DNA from: a virus | DNA: 22,946 nt | IMG/VR virus record: IMGVR_UViG_3300008113_000864 | Coordinates: 1 to 22,946 of that record | Direction: 5' to 3' (one strand) | Shown here: piece after piece, positions 14,874-20,706 of the stretch | How the letters are laid out: each line of letters opens with the position of its first letter | Numbering within the stretch: the first letter of the stretch is position 1 | Notes under the pieces: generated by a model | The model's database searches: none | What the model was told of the DNA's origin: nothing | What the model saw: the letters and a program-made list of their open reading frames with translations, nothing else | Made by a program: the position numbers and the translations under genes

Positions 14874-14966
14874 TTAATTAACTCCGATTGCGATTGTAAA
14901 AATAGCGGCGAGGAATACGCCTAGCGCGGCAAGCTCAATGATATCTTCAAGGATTGCGCGGATCAT
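14874..14966 (-). CDS. 30-residue membrane miniprotein
   Basis: ATG 14966 shares its first base with the stop of the gene before it (TAATG), and the stop is one base from the next start, so it sits exactly between two genes without spare bases. The product is MIRAILEDI followed by one hydrophobic helix (about LAALGVFLAAIFTIAIGV). The ribosome site of the next gene lies inside its last codons. It is too short for family assignment. It might be a membrane-active or toxin-like peptide, or a partner of the neighbouring proteins. Confidence 0.5.
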   Translation of the reverse strand: MIRAILEDIIELAALGVFLAAIFTIAIGVN

Positions 14967-15220
14967 TATCGCACCCGTGAAGCTAAGAAACAAAAGACAT
15001 AGCCTTTACCGTCGGCACTATCGCCGAATGTCATTTCAGAAATAGGCCAATTCAAATTGTGTTTTTTCACCAATGCTTTGACGGCCTCATAATGCGGAAA
15101 TTCAAAAGACAATTCATGAGGATAAGGGATTGTGACAGATAGGCCACGCGACGTGTAGGCCTTAATACGTGAACCCTTGGTATTTGATGCAGGAATATAT
15201 TTTGTATGAATGGCGATCAT
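14966..15220 (-). CDS. Hypothetical protein, first gene of accessory cassette
   Basis: This 84-residue protein starts at ATG 15220 with a GGAGA site eight bases away; an upstream in-frame ATG at 15268 lies at the promoter and would read through the tandem repeat. The sequence suggests a small alpha/beta fold (MIAIHTKYIPASN, RIKAYTSRGLSVTIPYPHE, YEAVKALVKKHN, MTFGDSADGKGYVFCFL). I recall similar short proteins in phage and plasmid accessory regions that carry the IKAYTS..G..VTIPYPHEL pattern, but no function is known. It leads a four-gene minus-strand operon. Confidence 0.6.
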   Translation of the reverse strand: MIAIHTKYIPASNTKGSRIKAYTSRGLSVTIPYPHELSFEFPHYEAVKALVKKHNLNWPISEMTFGDSADGKGYVFCFLASRVR

Positions 15221-15221
15221 T

Positions 15222-15253
15222 TCCGTTTCTCCGTTTTTCCGTTTTTCCGTTTT
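15222..15253 (-). repeat. Four tandem 8-base repeats in leader
   Basis: TCCGTTTC followed by three copies of TCCGTTTT (plus-strand reading) form a perfect 8-base period directly upstream of ATG 15220. On the minus strand each unit carries GGA, so the array repeats a ribosome-site-like element. Eight is not a multiple of three, so copy-number change would shift the frame relative to the upstream ATG at 15268. Confidence 0.75.
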
Positions 15254-15269
15254 CCCAAATGGGTGCACC

Positions 15270-15299
15270 TATATAGGAATATCTATAAGGAATAGTCAA
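15270..15299 (-). promoter_or_regulatory. Promoter of the minus-strand cassette
   Basis: On the minus strand TTGACT (15299-15294) is followed after 18 bases by TATATA (15275-15270). Five of six bases match the -35 consensus and five of six the -10. It lies about 50 bases upstream of ATG 15220. Confidence 0.6.
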
Positions 15300-15306
15300 G
15301 CGCATT

Positions 15307-15334
15307 TTGTATTTTTAGGGTAGGGTGCTATAGA
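15307..15334 (+). promoter_or_regulatory. Candidate divergent promoter for the small terminase gene
   Basis: An extended -10-like TGCTATAGA (15326-15334) lies 30 bases before ATG 15365, with TTGTAT (15307-15312) as a weak -35 at 16 bases. It is back to back with the minus-strand promoter, so a regulator could control both. Confidence 0.4.
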
Positions 15335-15364
15335 TTTGGGAAACCATTGAAACTGCGGGGAAAA

Positions 15365-15838
15365 ATGGCGAAAGAAGCTAGAAAGAATGGCCGTCCGACT
15401 ATGAAAAACAAAGAGTTGCTCGAAGAATTTTGCCGTCGAGTGGCAAATGGCAGGTCTGTTGCAAACGTTTGCCGTGAAGAAGATATGCCAGACGATAAGA
15501 CGATTTGGCGTTGGTTGTCGGAAGATAAGAGCTTCAGCGACGACTATGCGCGCGCGATCCAGGCACGGGCCATGCACCATGCGGACGGGATTCTCGATCT
15601 CGAGCAAAAACTGCTGAACGGGGAAATCCCGCCAGACGTTGCGCGGGTTGCGCTCGATACGCGGAAATGGGTTGCCTCGCGTCTGTTGCCGAAAACTTAC
15701 GGGGATAGGCAAACCGTGGACGTTGCCGTGACGCATACACATCAGCTGCATCTCGATGCGCTCAAACGGTTGAACGATTCAGCTAAGGCTTTACCTGCAG
15801 GCGATATCATCGAGGGCGAGATTGTTAGCGTTTCCTAA
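15365..15838 (+). CDS. Terminase small subunit (putative)
   Basis: The product has 157 residues; GGGGA precedes ATG 15365, while a TTG at 15347 would need a worse site. The N-terminal part has a helix-turn-helix (LLEEFCRRVANGRSVANVCREEDMPDDKTIWRWLSEDKSF, about residues 18-57) followed by YARAIQARAMHHADGILDL, EIPPDVARVALDTRKWVASRLLPKTYGD. This order is typical of phage small terminase or DNA-packaging regulators that bind pac/cos. It usually sits directly before the large subunit; here about 2.5 kb of genes separate them, which is unusual. The acidic C-terminal tail (GDIIEGEIVSVS) is also typical. Confidence 0.82.
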   Translation: MAKEARKNGRPTMKNKELLEEFCRRVANGRSVANVCREEDMPDDKTIWRWLSEDKSFSDDYARAIQARAMHHADGILDLEQKLLNGEIPPDVARVALDTRKWVASRLLPKTYGDRQTVDVAVTHTHQLHLDALKRLNDSAKALPAGDIIEGEIVSVS

Positions 15839-15860
15839 TAGGGCTTGGTCTAGTGGGAAG

Positions 15861-15869
15861 TTATCCACA
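15861..15869 (+). promoter_or_regulatory. Second perfect DnaA box
   Basis: TTATCCACA again equals the DnaA box consensus, with the same following base (G) as the box at 6602. It is about 120 bases upstream of the tandem palindromic repeats. Confidence 0.55.
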
Positions 15870-15897
15870 GGCAGAAAACAGTCCCACAGAAATGCTA

Positions 15898-15926
15898 TTG
15901 ACGTTTTGGGAAATCAGTTTTACAAA
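15898..15926 (+). promoter_or_regulatory. Candidate promoter upstream of the repeat array
   Basis: TTGACG (15898-15903), 17-base spacer, TACAAA (15921-15926). Transcription would cross the repeat array and reach the recombinase operon at 16174. Confidence 0.4.
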
Positions 15927-15955
15927 GTCTTTAACGCTAATGGGAAAAGGAATCA

Positions 15956-15967
15956 GTTACATGTAAC
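15956..15967. other. Perfect 12-base palindrome
   Basis: GTTACATGTAAC is a perfect palindrome between the promoter candidate and the tandem repeats. It could be a dimeric repressor site. Confidence 0.4.
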
Positions 15968-15989
15968 AAGCGCAACGATAACGGGGAAA

Positions 15990-16073
15990 CGTCAAACTTT
16001 TGACATGTCAAATAACTGACACTGTCAAACCGTTGACACCGTCAAAGAAATGACACTGTCAAATTTTTGACAC
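15990..16073. repeat. Five tandem 17-base palindromic repeats (iteron-like)
   Basis: Units share GTCAAA-N4-TGACA and begin at 15991, 16007, 16024, 16041 and 16058, so the period is 16, 17, 17, 17. Each unit is itself an inverted repeat with TGTCA/TGACA arms (CGTCA at units one and four); the third is perfect over six bases (TGTCAA/TTGACA). The array lies about 100 bases before the serine recombinase gene and downstream of a DnaA box. It may be a replication iteron array, a recombinase or partition site, or a multi-copy operator. It is not a CRISPR array, as there are no spacers. Confidence 0.85.
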
Positions 16074-16086
16074 TTAAACCGCAAGA

Positions 16087-16143
16087 CCCCCCCCGTCTCG
16101 ACCCCCCACCGGGGTGCGCCTGCTGCAGCCAACCCGCTCCCCC
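16087..16143. other. C-runs (G-runs on minus strand)
   Basis: Runs of 8, 6, 3 and 5 C residues (16087, 16102, 16133, 16139) with a CACC/GGTG inverted repeat between. The minus strand could form a G-quadruplex. It lies between the repeat array and the recombinase gene. Confidence 0.45.
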
Positions 16144-16173
16144 AAAACTGAAAAACTCACACGGAGATAAGGT

Positions 16174-16725
16174 ATGCTTATAGGTTATGCTCGTACTTCC
16201 ACCAATGACCAGCACGCAGGGCTTGATGCGCAACGGCGTGACTTAGCCGCGTCAGGGTGCGAGCGCATCTTTGACGAGCAGGTGTCATCTGTCGCGCGTC
16301 GTGACAGGCTTGATGAGGCCATCCAGTACTTGCGCGATGGCGATGTGCTTGTCGTGACAAAGCTCGACCGGCTTGCTCGCAGTGTCGCGGATCTCGTGAC
16401 GATTGTTGCTGAGATAGAGAAGCGCGGCGCGAGCCTGCGTATCCTCGCTATGAATCTTGATACCCACACACCGACAGGCAAGCTGATGCTGAATGTGATT
16501 GGTTCTGTGGCGCAGTTTGAGCGTGAGATCATGCTTGAGCGTCAGCGTGAGGGTATCCAGAAGGCGAAGCGAGACGGGAAATACCGGGGCAGGAAGCCGA
16601 CTGCGGCTGTGCGGAAAGACGAGATCGTGACGCTATTGGCTGGCGGGGTTAAGCCATTGGAGATCGCGTCACAGTTGCAGATCTCGAAGAGCAGCGTTTA
16701 TCGTTTGATAGGGGAGATGGGATGA
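16174..16725 (+). CDS. Serine recombinase, resolvase/invertase type
   Basis: The product has 183 residues with GGAGATAAGG before ATG 16174. It begins LIGYARTSTNDQ (Arg7, catalytic Ser9), then DEQVSSVARRDRL, LVVTKLDRLARSVADL, LNLDTHTPTGKLML-type segment, FEREIMLERQREGI and RGRKP, ending in a helix-turn-helix (PLEIASQLQISKSSVYRLI). This is the full layout of small resolvases or invertases such as Tn3/gamma-delta resolvase and Gin. It is too short to be a large serine integrase. In a phage it could resolve genome dimers or switch a segment; no inverted fibre segment is seen here. It heads an operon of overlapping small genes, and the palindromic repeats upstream are its possible target. Confidence 0.92.
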   Translation: MLIGYARTSTNDQHAGLDAQRRDLAASGCERIFDEQVSSVARRDRLDEAIQYLRDGDVLVVTKLDRLARSVADLVTIVAEIEKRGASLRILAMNLDTHTPTGKLMLNVIGSVAQFEREIMLERQREGIQKAKRDGKYRGRKPTAAVRKDEIVTLLAGGVKPLEIASQLQISKSSVYRLIGEMG

Positions 16726-16967
16726 TGGATATACTTGAACGGTTGCGAGTGTTTGCTGAGTTTAAGAATCGCGATGAAAAACTTGATGGCCCAAACATTA
16801 TACATGAAGCCGCCGATGAGATTGAGTTTCTCCGTAAGGAGCGTGATCGGTTGCGGGAAGCGTTGAAAGAAATAGCAACTGAAGAATACATTGATCCTAA
16901 AATGATAGCTGAAGAGGCGCTTTGGTATTCCAAAGCCGCCCGCGCCGCTCTTAAGGAAAACTCGTAA
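16722..16967 (+). CDS. Small coiled-coil protein
   Basis: This 81-residue protein begins at ATG 16722 overlapping the recombinase stop by four bases; ATG 16725 is equally possible. The middle (EAADEIEFLRKERDRLREALKEIA) is a heptad-like coiled coil, and the C-terminus is Ala/Lys-rich. Short proteins with this IIxEAADEIExLRxERD pattern are common in proteobacterial phages, of unknown role. It is probably translated together with the recombinase. Confidence 0.65.
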   Translation: MMDILERLRVFAEFKNRDEKLDGPNIIHEAADEIEFLRKERDRLREALKEIATEEYIDPKMIAEEALWYSKAARAALKENS

Positions 16968-17167
16968 TGGTCGGCTTTGAGTCGAAGCGTGAAGCGGCAT
17001 ATGCAAGGTATGCTGATATGGAGACAGTGGATCATCTTATAGATCTGCGTAAACGGTTAAGCGCTGCTGAGACGCAGCGCGATAATGCTCTTTCTGTTGT
17101 GATGGACTTGCGCCGCGAGAACGCGAAGCTGATCCGCATTGTGCAAGAAGTGACACGCGAAAAGTGA
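16967..17167 (+). CDS. Small coiled-coil protein
   Basis: The product has 66 residues from ATG 16967, which shares a base with the preceding stop (TAATG). It is highly charged and helical (LIDLRKRLSAAETQRDNALSV, DLRRENAKLIRIVQEV), likely a coiled coil that may pair with the protein encoded just before it. No family function known. It ends in a GTGA overlap with the amidotransferase-like gene. Confidence 0.6.
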   Translation: MVGFESKREAAYARYADMETVDHLIDLRKRLSAAETQRDNALSVVMDLRRENAKLIRIVQEVTREK

Positions 17168-17808
17168 AACCAGCAATCGCCATCTTTCGCCATGACCCAG
17201 AGTGCTCGCAGGACTGCGTTGACGGTATGGTTGAGGCGTTGTCTGGTGAGTTTCAGATACGCACCTTTGACGAGGAAGATATGGCGCATGACCCGTTGCG
17301 CGATGCAGATATAGTTGCATTCCCTGGTGGTATTGGGGACGCGCGTCGCTATTACGATTTCTTTAGGCGGCGCGAGGGAAACTATATCGCTGACTTTATT
17401 GCGCGCGGTGGTAAGTATTTGGGTATCTGCATGGGCGCATATTTTGCTGGGCGCGACTATTTTGATTTGCTGACAGGTTTAGAGCCTGTGCAATACATTC
17501 GGCGTGAAGGTGCAGATGTGCGTCGCAGCTATGGCACTGTTGCTGATGTGGATTGGGGCGGCACTCGCACGAAGATGTATTTCTATGACGGGTGCACATT
17601 TGCCGGTGATGGAAGATGCCAGATCGTTGCGCGATATGCCAATGGAGATCCGATGGCGGTGATACAGGGACGGGTTGGCTTGATCGGGTGCCACCCTGAG
17701 TCGCAACACAAGTGGTACGCGAAACCGTATATGCAGAAGCACTGGCATGGCGGTTCTCATCATGCGTTGCTGTTATCTTTTACGAAGAAGCTGATGAGGG
17801 CTAAGTGA
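17164..17808 (+). CDS. BPL_N-type glutamine amidotransferase-like protein
   Basis: This 214-residue protein starts at GTG 17164, overlapping the previous stop as GTGA. It has a class I amidotransferase-like fold pattern: IVAFPGGIGDARRYY (about 50-65), the nucleophile elbow GICMGAYFAG with Cys89, and GCHPES with His177 and Glu179, giving a complete Cys-His-Glu triad. Overall it resembles the biotin-protein ligase N-terminal (BPL_N) group. Activity is not established for that group; it might supply ammonia for a modification or act as a peptidase-like enzyme. There is no synthetase partner domain beside it. Its presence among packaging genes is unusual. Confidence 0.75.
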   Translation: MKPAIAIFRHDPECSQDCVDGMVEALSGEFQIRTFDEEDMAHDPLRDADIVAFPGGIGDARRYYDFFRRREGNYIADFIARGGKYLGICMGAYFAGRDYFDLLTGLEPVQYIRREGADVRRSYGTVADVDWGGTRTKMYFYDGCTFAGDGRCQIVARYANGDPMAVIQGRVGLIGCHPESQHKWYAKPYMQKHWHGGSHHALLLSFTKKLMRAK

Positions 17809-17990
17809 TGGAGATGGATTACGCTGCTGCTGAGAAAGCTGTGCAGTTGGAGGCGCAGCTCATAGTGTATCGTGACGCTTTACAGCGGATGGTGAAGCGA
17901 TTGATGGAGCGGGACAGCGAGTTTGCGCGGATCGTTGACGCTGTTGTGATAGGGAAGATCGCGCTGGGAGACGCTGATGTGGAAGACTAA
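17808..17990 (+). CDS. Small helical protein
   Basis: The product has 60 residues from ATG 17808, whose first base is the last of the preceding stop codon; a GAGG site lies about nine bases upstream. It is one long predicted helix (EKAVQLEAQLIVYRDALQRMV, MERDSEFARIVDAVV) with an acidic end. Family unknown. It overlaps the next gene by 14 bases. Confidence 0.5.
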   Translation: MEMDYAAAEKAVQLEAQLIVYRDALQRMVKRLMERDSEFARIVDAVVIGKIALGDADVED

Positions 17991-18192
17991 TCTGAAACCG
18001 ATTAACGAATGGGATAAGCTCGTCAACAGCCTGAATACCGTGAAGGCTGACGCGATGCTGTCATTCCGATACGGGTGCCCGTTTGACCATAATCCTTTTG
18101 AGCCTGGCACTGACCGGCATAAGGCATGGTCTGAGGGATGGGAGATGGGCAAAGAGAAATGGGGAGAGCCGCTCAGTGAAAAGCGAAGCTGA
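17977..18192 (+). CDS. Rmf/CrpP-like small protein
   Basis: This is a 71-residue protein from ATG 17977 with a GGGAGA site. Residues about 26-57 (AMLSFRYGCPFDHNPFEPG, then HKAWSEGWEMG) match the pattern of ribosome modulation factor/CrpP-type proteins: a small helix, Gly-x-Pro, Asn-Pro-Phe, then Trp-x-x-Gly-Trp. Family members bind ribosomes or nucleotides, or have been proposed to modify antibiotics; in phages the role is unknown. The similarity is recognisable but short. Confidence 0.55.
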   Translation: MWKTNLKPINEWDKLVNSLNTVKADAMLSFRYGCPFDHNPFEPGTDRHKAWSEGWEMGKEKWGEPLSEKRS

Positions 18193-18385
18193 AGAACTTT
18201 TGGCGTTGATTGTGCCGTCTTACTTTAACCTGATCGATACGCTGAGACGGCGAGAAGAGATCGCGACGATGATGGACTCGTCCGGTGAGAGCAATGCGTT
18301 TAACATGGCTCTTGGATATACTTATGCGGCACTGGATGATCTTATCATGCAGGCTGACGAGATAGTGAATAGGTCTACGAGATGA
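18176..18385 (+). CDS. Small helical protein before terminase
   Basis: The likely start is GTG 18176, eight bases after a GGGGAGA site, giving 69 residues; a longer frame from 18083 would overlap the previous gene throughout and has no site. It is helical and acidic (SEAEELLALIV, NLIDTLRRREEIATMMDSS, ALDDLIMQADEIV). It ends in an ATGA overlap with the large terminase gene, which suggests coupled expression. Family unknown. Confidence 0.55.
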   Translation: MKSEAEELLALIVPSYFNLIDTLRRREEIATMMDSSGESNAFNMALGYTYAALDDLIMQADEIVNRSTR

Positions 18386-19785
18386 GCAAGGCTTCTGCTG
18401 ACGCGAAAGAGTTTGAGGATTTCATTCGGCTGTATCGCAATGATCCGGTCAAATTTGTCCGCGTTGTGCTACGAGAGACACCGTTAAAGTGGCAAGAGGA
18501 ACTGTTGCGGAAGATCGCGGCAGGGAAGCGGCGCATCTCTGTGCGCGCGGGTCACGGTGTCGGTAAAAGTACTGTGTGTTCGTGGGCCATTGTCTGGGTC
18601 ATGTGCACGCGGTTCCCACAGAAATGCGTAATGACCGCGCCTACAGCGGGGCAGCTGTTCGATGCGTTGTTCTCTGAACTGAAAGCGCAAGTGAACAAGC
18701 TGCCGCCTGTATTGCGCGACTCATTCGATGTGCTGAGTGACCGAATTAGCTTGAAGGCAGCTCCAGAGTCGAGCTTTGCCTCGGCGCGTACCTCGTCCTC
18801 AGAGCGACCAGAAGCCCTCGCCGGTATTCACTCGGAGAACGTGTTGCTGATTGTGGACGAGGCTTCTGCTGTGCCAGAGCCGGTGTTCGAAGCAGCGGCA
18901 GGGTCGATGTCTGGTCACAGCGCTTGCACGATTCTCATTGGTAACCCGACGCGTAACAGCGGCTTGTTTTACCGGACGCACCATGAGCTGTCCTCTGACT
19001 GGGACACGATGCACGTCTCATGTCTCGATATCCCGTTGGTGTCGAAGGACTTCGTTGAGCAGATCAAGGCAACCTATGGTGAGGGCAGCAATGCGTATCG
19101 TATTCGCGTACTGGGAGAATTTGCTGTTGCTGATAATGATACTCTTATTGCGGCAGAGCTAGTTGATGCAGCGATGGGACGAGATGTTCCGGTCGATGTG
19201 TCAGACGGGATGATCTACGGGTTAGACGTTGCCCGGTTTGGCACCGACAGATCTGCTCTGTGCAAGCGGAAAGGCAATGTCGTGATGGAGGTCAAGTCGT
19301 GGGGTGGGCTTGATCTGATGCAGTTGGTCGGTGCTGTGGTGAACGAGGCGCGCACAGATAACCCAGTCGAGATCTGCGTGGACACCATTGGTCTGGGATC
19401 CGGTGTAGCCGATAGGTTACGTGAGATGGGGTACAATGTCAGGGATGTGAACGTCGCTGAGTCTTCAGCCATGAACCCTAATGCTAATAAGCTGCGGGAT
19501 GAGCTGTGGCTTGCGGTGAAGGATTGGCTTGAAACAAGAGCTGTGAGGTTGCCTAATAATCCAACTCTCAGACAAGAGTTGGTTGCGCCGAGATACACTT
19601 TTTCCTCGTCCGGTAAGATTGTGGTAGAATCAAAGGATAGCTTAAAGAAGCGCGGATTTAGGTCGCCAGATTTGGCGGATTCCATAACTCTCACATTTTC
19701 TGGGACCGCCGCCCTAGTAGGGGGTCGCGGAACACCGTGGGTTCGTGGTAAACCTTTGAAGCGGAACTTGCGGAGTATCGTGTAA
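18382..19785 (+). CDS. Terminase large subunit
   Basis: This 467-residue protein is the DNA-packaging motor. The ATPase part shows an adenine-side WQEELLRKI, Walker A RAGHGVGKST (55-64), Walker B VLLIVDEAS (Asp159, Glu160) and the coupling motif IGNPT (186-190). The RNase H-fold nuclease part has GLDVARFGTD (Asp282, Asp289), ICVDTIGLGSG (Asp334) and SPDLADSI (Asp430, Asp433). All expected residues are present. Length is normal for phage large terminases. ATG 18382 overlaps the previous stop, and the 3' end overlaps the next gene by one base. Confidence 0.96.
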   Translation: MSKASADAKEFEDFIRLYRNDPVKFVRVVLRETPLKWQEELLRKIAAGKRRISVRAGHGVGKSTVCSWAIVWVMCTRFPQKCVMTAPTAGQLFDALFSELKAQVNKLPPVLRDSFDVLSDRISLKAAPESSFASARTSSSERPEALAGIHSENVLLIVDEASAVPEPVFEAAAGSMSGHSACTILIGNPTRNSGLFYRTHHELSSDWDTMHVSCLDIPLVSKDFVEQIKATYGEGSNAYRIRVLGEFAVADNDTLIAAELVDAAMGRDVPVDVSDGMIYGLDVARFGTDRSALCKRKGNVVMEVKSWGGLDLMQLVGAVVNEARTDNPVEICVDTIGLGSGVADRLREMGYNVRDVNVAESSAMNPNANKLRDELWLAVKDWLETRAVRLPNNPTLRQELVAPRYTFSSSGKIVVESKDSLKKRGFRSPDLADSITLTFSGTAALVGGRGTPWVRGKPLKRNLRSIV

Positions 19786-20084
19786 TGGATAAAACACCTG
19801 CGTGGCAGAGAGCCGAGGGAAAGAACAAGAATGGCGGCCTTAACGCTAAGGGGCGCGCGTCAGCTAAGGCTGAAGGTATGAATTTGAAGGCACCCGTGAA
19901 AGCGGGAGATAATCCTCGTCGTGCTTCATTCTTGGCTCGCATGGGTAACATGCCAGGCCCAGAGCGTGACGAGAAAGGTAAACCGACGCGGTTGCTCTTG
20001 TCCTTGAAGGCATGGGGTGCGTCGTCAAAGGAAGACGCGCGGAAAAAGGCTAAGGCTATCTCTGCACGGAATAAGGGGAAGTGA
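19785..20084 (+). CDS. Small basic DUF6321-like protein
   Basis: The product has 99 residues; ATG 19785 shares a base with the terminase stop (TAATG). It is very basic, with AWQRAEGKNKNGGLNAKGRA at the N-terminus, NLKAPVKAGDNPRRASFLARMGNMPG in the middle, and LLLSLKAWGASSKEDARKKAKA near the end. This pattern matches small phage proteins I know as the DUF6321 group, often beside terminase and portal genes. The name is from memory and should be confirmed. A role in DNA handling during head assembly is plausible. Confidence 0.7.
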   Translation: MDKTPAWQRAEGKNKNGGLNAKGRASAKAEGMNLKAPVKAGDNPRRASFLARMGNMPGPERDEKGKPTRLLLSLKAWGASSKEDARKKAKAISARNKGK

Positions 20085-20085
20085 C

Positions 20086-20238
20086 ATGAAGAAGGTATGG
20101 GAAACGCCAGATCCGACAAAGAAGGACAAGAAGCTGTCCCCAAAGAAGAAGGCTGCCGCTAAAGCTATGGCAAAAGCTGCCGGTCGCCCGTTCCCGAATC
20201 TCATCGATAATATGCGCGCTGCGCGAAAGGGTAAGTAA
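20086..20238 (+). CDS. Small Lys-rich protein
   Basis: This 50-residue protein has GGGGAAG before ATG 20086. It is strongly basic (KKDKKLSPKKKAAAKAMAKAAG) with a conserved-looking RPFPNLIDNMRAAR segment near the end. It belongs with the small basic proteins found between terminase and portal in many podoviruses; function unknown. Its stop directly abuts the next start. Confidence 0.65.
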   Translation: MKKVWETPDPTKKDKKLSPKKKAAAKAMAKAAGRPFPNLIDNMRAARKGK

Positions 20239-20706
20239 ATGGCTGAAGCATGTCCTGTCGCAACGAGCGATATCACTATCAACTTGCAGAATCGCGGTAA
20301 GGCTATCGATAAGGCCCACTACGGCCCGATGGACCCGAACCAGCCGAACGACCGCTACTGGGCTATGAAGGCCAAGATGTGGGACGTATCACCGGATGAG
20401 GCGAAGTCTCAGCGTTGCGGTAACTGCGCCGCGTTTGTGCAAACTTCAAAAATGCTTAAATGTATTGAAGAAGGAATTGCTGGTAAGGGTGGAAGCAACA
20501 AAGATGCAATGGATACGATTAACGCAGGGGATCTTGGATTTTGCGATTTCTTTGATTTCAAGTGTGCGGCTGAGAGAACTTGTGATGCGTGGGTCGTTGG
20601 TGGACCGATTACCGATGAGACAGAGCAAGGTTCAGAGTCAGAGTCCGAGGACGAGTACAGTTATATGGATGAAGGGGAAGATATGTCTGAGGGTGAGGTA
20701 GACTAA
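20239..20706 (+). CDS. Cys-rich protein with acidic tail, probable virion-associated
   Basis: The 155-residue product starts at ATG 20239 immediately after the preceding stop. Cysteines at 60, 63, 75, 102, 109 and 115 (RCGNCAAF, LKCIEEG, GFCDFFDFKC, ERTCDAW) suggest a metal-binding core. The pattern recalls small iron-sulphur high-potential-type or zinc proteins that many phages encode near head genes. The last 30 residues are almost all Glu, Asp and Ser. I know similar proteins only as hypothetical or structural. The Cys core could bind zinc or an iron-sulphur cluster; the sequence alone does not decide. Confidence 0.65.
   Translation: MAEACPVATSDITINLQNRGKAIDKAHYGPMDPNQPNDRYWAMKAKMWDVSPDEAKSQRCGNCAAFVQTSKMLKCIEEGIAGKGGSNKDAMDTINAGDLGFCDFFDFKCAAERTCDAWVVGGPITDETEQGSESESEDEYSYMDEGEDMSEGEVD

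Noticed and set aside
15990-16073. CRISPR array
   Set aside because: Units are contiguous 17-base palindromes without unique spacers of about 30 bases and no cas gene is present.
16174-16725. Phage integrase
   Set aside because: The protein is a small resolvase/invertase; it lacks the long C-terminal regions of large serine integrases. No tyrosine integrase or attachment site was recognised.
19215-19694. Minus-strand frame of 159 residues
   Set aside because: It is opposite the nuclease half of the large terminase, whose catalytic residues are intact; the Ser/Thr-rich product is a shadow.
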